DNA of 9,297 nucleotides from Cloacimonetes bacterium UBA5456 (GTDB taxonomy: Bacteria; Cloacimonadota; Cloacimonadia; Cloacimonadales; Cloacimonadaceae). Under the pieces are notes generated by a model that worked only from the letters and a program-made list of their open reading frames with translations, was not told the DNA's origin and did no database searches. The DNA is taken from contig DIQS01000008.1 in the NCBI GenBank assembly GCA_002427325.1, positions 2,968 to 12,264 on the forward strand. Reading direction: 5' to 3'. Positions within the stretch are counted from its first letter, which is position 1; the number at the start of each line of letters is the position of its first letter. Below, piece by piece: positions 6,729-9,297 of the stretch. Made by a program: the position numbers and the translations under genes.

Positions 6729-8939
6729 CTAAAACTTCTTTTTCAAGAGGTTTGCGTTCGTCACGACCGTCACCGAGCTGAGCGCCATTGCCATCTCGGC
6801 GATCACAGGATGGAGCACCCCGAAAGCCGCCAACGGAATCGCAATCAAGTTATATGCAAAAGCCCAAAAGAGATTTTGCCTGATCTTTGAGAAAGTCTCC
6901 ATCGAGAGCGTCTGAGCCAAGGGGATGAGCTTGAGATCGCCGCGCAGTATGGTGATATCTGCCGCTTCGATGGCGATATCCGTGCCGAGCCCCATGGCGA
7001 TGCCGATATCCGCCTGCTTGAGCGCAGGAGCGTCGTTGATCCCGTCTCCAATCATGGCGACCACCTTACCGGAGCTCTGCAACTCGGCGATCTTGCCCGC
7101 CTTATCCTGAGGCAAAACGTTTGCCATCACTTCCTCGATGCCACAGCTACGCGCAATCGCACGGGCGGTATCTTCATTATCGCCGCTCAGCATATAGGGT
7201 TTTATCCCACGAGAAATCAATTCACGCACAATCTTTTGCGCCTCTTCCTTGATGGTATCAGCTACATAAAACAGCGCCATAATGCCATTCTCATCAGCAA
7301 GATAGATGCGTCCGGCATAGGCAAGAGTGTCATCGAGCTCTATGCTATCGGGATCAAAACCTTGCTCTTTCATCCAATTTGCACTGCCCATGATATAACT
7401 CTTGTCGTCGATGACAGCACGTATCCCCTTACCGGCGATGGAGTTAAAGTCCTTCAGCGGCATGTGGGTGAGCCCTCGCTCCTGCGCCGCATTATTGATC
7501 GCATTAGCCAGCGGATGCTCACTGGAGTTCTCCAAGGAGTGAGCAATCTTCAGCGCATCATCCTCAGAGAGCCAAGAGGACTGAATACGGATCAATTCCG
7601 GCTTGCCATGGGTGAGAGTGCCCGTCTTATCAAAAACGACGGTATCGACGTCTTTCATGCGTTGTAGAGCTTCGCCACTGCGAATCAGGATGCCGTTATT
7701 TGCGCCGATGCCGCTGCCCACCATGAGAGCGGTGGGAGTTGCCAAGCCCAATGCGCAAGGACAAGCGATCACCAGCGTGGCGATGGTTGCCATCAAAGCC
7801 GCTGCCAGCCCTGTCGTGGGCAAGGAAAGCGGGATGAATTTCGTGATGAACTCCGCTATGTTATGCATAAAATTCGGGAATATCATCCACGAAGAAAAGA
7901 CCACGAGTGCAAGCACGATCACGACAGGAACAAAGATTGAGGTCACTTTATCCGCCAAAAGCTGAATGGGAACCTTAGAATGCTGCGCTTCGCTCACCAT
8001 TTTGATGACTTGCGAGAGGAAGGTATCGCTGCCCACCCTCGTTGCGCGCGCCTGGAAATAGCCATCGAGGTTGATCGTTGCGCCCAATACGGCGTCGCCT
8101 GCCTCGCGCGTGACAGGCATGGATTCACCCGTTGCGATCGACTCGTCCAAAGAGCTGGTTCCGCTCACGATCACGCCATCTGTCGGCACCTTGCTCCCCG
8201 GCTTCACGATGAACACATCGCCTGCCTTAATCTTATGAATGGGAACCTCTTGCTCCACTCCGTTTTCGATGATGATGGCGGTTTTTGCGCCCAAGGAGAT
8301 GAGCTTGCGTATGGCTTCACTCGCCTTGCCGCGCGCTCTGCTTTCCAAATATCTCCCCGTTAGGTGGAAGGAAATGATCATCGCAGCGATGCCGGAGAAA
8401 TCGTGTGCACGTATGTTTGCCACGACCAGCGAAAGCGGTGCCACCAAAAGCGAACTGAGCGTTCCTAAAGCAATGAGAACATCCATATTCGCCGCTCCGC
8501 CTTTGATGGATTTCACCGCGGAAACATAGACATGACGCGCCGGAAAGACCACGGCAATCATGGAAAGAGCAAACATTATCCAAGCGTCTGCTGCGCCAAA
8601 AATACCATGCATCCCCGGGATCATGTGCGGGATCATAAAGACCATGACAATTGCAGTGATGATCCAGCTGAAAGTCATGCCACGCCGAGCTTCGTGCATC
8701 TTTTTGATCTGCTCGTCTTCGCCCAAATGCACGCTCTCGCGAATGCTGAAGCCCAAGTCCGTTATGCTCTTGAAAATCTCGTCTTTGTTCACCTTACGTT
8801 CATCAAATTCCACCATCGCTTCTTCGAGGGCGAGATTGACGTGTGCGGTGCTTATCCCCTTGAGATCCTTCAAGTTGCGTTCCACGTTCGCACTGCAAGA
8901 AGCGCAATGCATTCCGTCTATTCCAATCTGTATTTGCAT
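6729..8939 (-). CDS. copA: Cu(I)-exporting P1B-type ATPase (CopA-like)
   Basis: An inner-membrane pump that exports Cu(I) from the cytoplasm at the cost of ATP; 736 residues. One heavy-metal-associated domain is at the N-terminus with GMHCASC (Cys12, Cys15). Membrane segments follow from about residue 90. The actuator motif TGES is at 270-273. The ion-binding CPC is at 393-395 in the membrane. DKTGT (Asp437 phosphorylated), the P1B-specific HP pair (475-476) and GDGINDAP (631-638) complete the ATP-binding unit. Tyr696-Asn697 and the Met718/Ser722 pair in the last two helices are the residues that define Cu(I) specificity in CopA. The loop before the CPC helix (about 353-378) is roughly 15 residues longer than in E. 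coli CopA. The ATG at 8939 has GAGG seven bases upstream. No CsoR/CueR regulator, CopZ chaperone or cop operon partner is visible. Silver transport is also possible. Confidence 0.94.
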   Translation of the reverse strand: MQIQIGIDGMHCASCSANVERNLKDLKGISTAHVNLALEEAMVEFDERKVNKDEIFKSITDLGFSIRESVHLGEDEQIKKMHEARRGMTFSWIITAIVMVFMIPHMIPGMHGIFGAADAWIMFALSMIAVVFPARHVYVSAVKSIKGGAANMDVLIALGTLSSLLVAPLSLVVANIRAHDFSGIAAMIISFHLTGRYLESRARGKASEAIRKLISLGAKTAIIIENGVEQEVPIHKIKAGDVFIVKPGSKVPTDGVIVSGTSSLDESIATGESMPVTREAGDAVLGATINLDGYFQARATRVGSDTFLSQVIKMVSEAQHSKVPIQLLADKVTSIFVPVVIVLALVVFSSWMIFPNFMHNIAEFITKFIPLSLPTTGLAAALMATIATLVIACPCALGLATPTALMVGSGIGANNGILIRSGEALQRMKDVDTVVFDKTGTLTHGKPELIRIQSSWLSEDDALKIAHSLENSSEHPLANAINNAAQERGLTHMPLKDFNSIAGKGIRAVIDDKSYIMGSANWMKEQGFDPDSIELDDTLAYAGRIYLADENGIMALFYVADTIKEEAQKIVRELISRGIKPYMLSGDNEDTARAIARSCGIEEVMANVLPQDKAGKIAELQSSGKVVAMIGDGINDAPALKQADIGIAMGLGTDIAIEAADITILRGDLKLIPLAQTLSMETFSKIRQNLFWAFAYNLIAIPLAAFGVLHPVIAEMAMALSSVTVVTNANLLKKKF

Positions 8940-8946
8940 TTTAATA

Positions 8947-8950
8947 CCTC
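8947..8950 (-). promoter_or_regulatory. copA ribosome-binding site
   Basis: On the - strand GAGG, within ATGAGGTATT, lies seven bases before the copA ATG. The context closely resembles the fabF site (ATGAGGTAAT), and it supports 8939 as the start. Confidence 0.7.
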
Positions 8951-8971
8951 ATTATAATCTATCTTTTAGAT

Positions 8972-9000
8972 ATGATATTGCACTAAGCCCCTGCAGGCAA
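8972..9000 (-). promoter_or_regulatory. Candidate copA promoter
   Basis: On the - strand TTGCCT (9000-8995, 4/6 to TTGACA) is followed after exactly 17 bases by TATCAT (8977-8972, 5/6 to TATAAT), about 33 bases before the copA ATG. The spacer overlaps the palindrome CCTGCAGG (8990-8997) and a TGCA...TGCA pair. A spacer of 17 is normal, not the 19-20 typical of MerR/CueR-controlled promoters, and I see no CueR-like dyad. A perfect TATAAT nearer the gene (8956-8951) would start transcription inside the ribosome-binding site and is rejected as the -10. Confidence 0.45.
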
Positions 9001-9024
9001 GCACAATCATCGAGTTCGAGAGTC

Positions 9025-9059
9025 AAAAAAAACCCTTGCACGAGGCTTGAAACTCAAGG
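9025..9059 (-). terminator. Possible terminator read toward copA
   Basis: On the - strand CCTTG (9059-9055) can pair with CAAGG (9038-9034), and then comes G and a run of eight Ts (9032-9025). A competing small hairpin, CTTGA-GTT-TCAAG, lies within it. This could stop transcription entering from beyond the right edge just before the copA promoter. The stem is only 5 bp, so confidence is low. Confidence 0.3.
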
Positions 9060-9158
9060 ATATATCGCTTTATTCTACAGATATTGAGACAATGATGATA
9101 ACACATTCATCTTGAAGCATATAGCCCATATTTTATGAATTGTTCTACAATTTTTGAG

Positions 9159-9164
9159 TATAAT
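9159..9164 (+). promoter_or_regulatory. Perfect TATAAT facing the right-end repeat
   Basis: TATAAT lies in an AT-rich stretch, but no good -35 is found 16-18 bases upstream and it is not an extended -10. If active, it would transcribe into the repeat region and out of the window. A chance match in AT-rich DNA is quite possible. Confidence 0.2.
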
Positions 9165-9214
9165 TGTTTTGTGAAAAGCTTCACGACCTCTCATAAAAGC
9201 TTGCTTCACCGTCC

Positions 9215-9232
9215 CTTACCTATTGGGTTCTG
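9215..9232. repeat. Inverted-repeat arm matching bases 20-37
   Basis: CTTACCTATTGGGTTCTG is the reverse complement of bases 20-37 at 16 of 18 positions, with the innermost nine bases (TGGGTTCTG/CAGAACCCA) exact. The beginning of the opposite arm, CAGAACC, is again present at 9291-9297. So the right end appears to enter a palindromic element with a loop of about 58 bases, cut by the window edge. Confidence 0.7.
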
Positions 9233-9263
9233 CTCAACGTGCGCTTATGATATGCTCATGGTG

Positions 9264-9297
9264 ATGACCACATCATGACCATATCATGACCAGAACC
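9264..9297. repeat. 11-bp tandem units and right copy of the terminal repeat
   Basis: ATGACCA occurs at 9264, 9275 and 9286, an exact 11-base step, within the units ATGACCACATC, ATGACCATATC and ATGACCAGAAC. The last 26 bases (9272-9297) equal bases 1-26. Adjacent units can also fold, as in CATGA-CCATA-TCATG. Confidence 0.85.

Larger units (their letters stand above)
8940..9297. other. Gene-free right end of the window
   Basis: No gene is supported on either strand. Moving right, it holds the copA ribosome-binding site and candidate promoter (8947-9000), a possible - strand terminator (9025-9059), and AT-rich sequence with a perfect TATAAT on the + strand (9159-9164). Next come a small dyad GTGAA-AAGC-TTCAC (9171-9184), the inverted-repeat arm (9215-9232), and the 11-bp tandem units and terminal repeat (9264-9297). 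Confidence 0.7.

Noticed and set aside
8951..8956. TATAAT on the - strand as the copA -10 element
   Set aside because: Transcription from it would start inside or after the copA ribosome-binding site, and there is no suitable -35 at the right distance.
9034..9059. CueR/MerR-type operator (CCTTG...CAAGG) upstream of copA
   Set aside because: The half-sites are 16 bases apart, too far for a MerR-family dyad, and the sequence does not sit between the -35 and -10 of the candidate promoter.
8532..9087. Two overlapping + strand open frames (141 and 175 codons) opposite the 5' end of copA
   Set aside because: Most of their length is antisense to the HMA domain and first membrane helices of copA; neither protein resembles a known family and no promoter or ribosome-binding site supports them.
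9264..9297. CRISPR array
   Set aside because: The units are 11 bp and contiguous, with no spacers of unique sequence and no cas genes in the window.

Overview
The window is a compact bacterial fatty-acid and phospholipid biosynthesis operon read to the right, facing a single copper-exporting P-type ATPase gene read to the left. The order is rpmF - plsX - fabH - fabD - fabG - acpP - fabF - rnc (+ strand, 268-6663), then a shared terminator, then copA (- strand, 8939-6729). The rpmF-plsX-fabHDG-acpP-fabF core is conserved across many Gram-negative lineages. Having rnc directly after fabF, rather than pabC as in E. coli, suggests a member of the Fibrobacteres-Chlorobi-Bacteroidetes assemblage. 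Codon use, GC in the 40s and general protein character make an uncultivated Cloacimonadota-like organism a reasonable guess, but this is inference and not a match I could check.

Left flank (1-267): non-coding. It starts with a copy of a short repeat that also ends the window, then has a plausible TTGACA promoter and two small dyads just before the rpmF ribosome-binding site. The YceD/DUF177 gene that often precedes rpmF is absent from the 267 bases shown.

Operon (268-6663): PlsX makes acyl-phosphate for phospholipid synthesis. FabD loads malonyl onto the acyl carrier protein AcpP. FabH starts chains, FabF elongates them and FabG reduces the 3-keto intermediate. L32 (rpmF) and RNase III (rnc) tie the cluster to ribosome and RNA metabolism. 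The rpmF-plsX, plsX-fabH and fabH-fabD junctions are tight (3-base gap, 1-base overlap, 12-base gap with the ribosome-binding site on the stop codon). Two hairpins interrupt the second half: a perfect 16-bp stem between acpP and fabF, and an 11-bp stem between fabF and rnc. All recognised catalytic residues are intact in every enzyme.

Right part (6664-9297): rnc and copA converge on a GC-rich hairpin with a T tract on the + strand and a T-rich flank on the - strand. copA encodes a complete Cu(I)-type ATPase with one heavy-metal-binding domain and has its own ribosome-binding site and a plausible promoter. The last ~350 bases carry no gene. They hold an AT-rich stretch with a perfect TATAAT, an 18-nt sequence that is the inverted counterpart of bases 20-37, and three copies of an 11-bp tandem unit running into the terminal repeat.

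I see no CRISPR array, transposase, phage gene, tRNA/rRNA or defence system. The coding content is ordinary. The most unusual signal is the repeat pair at the two ends: either the window is a circular or repeat-bounded contig, or the segment lies between two copies of a dispersed palindromic repeat.
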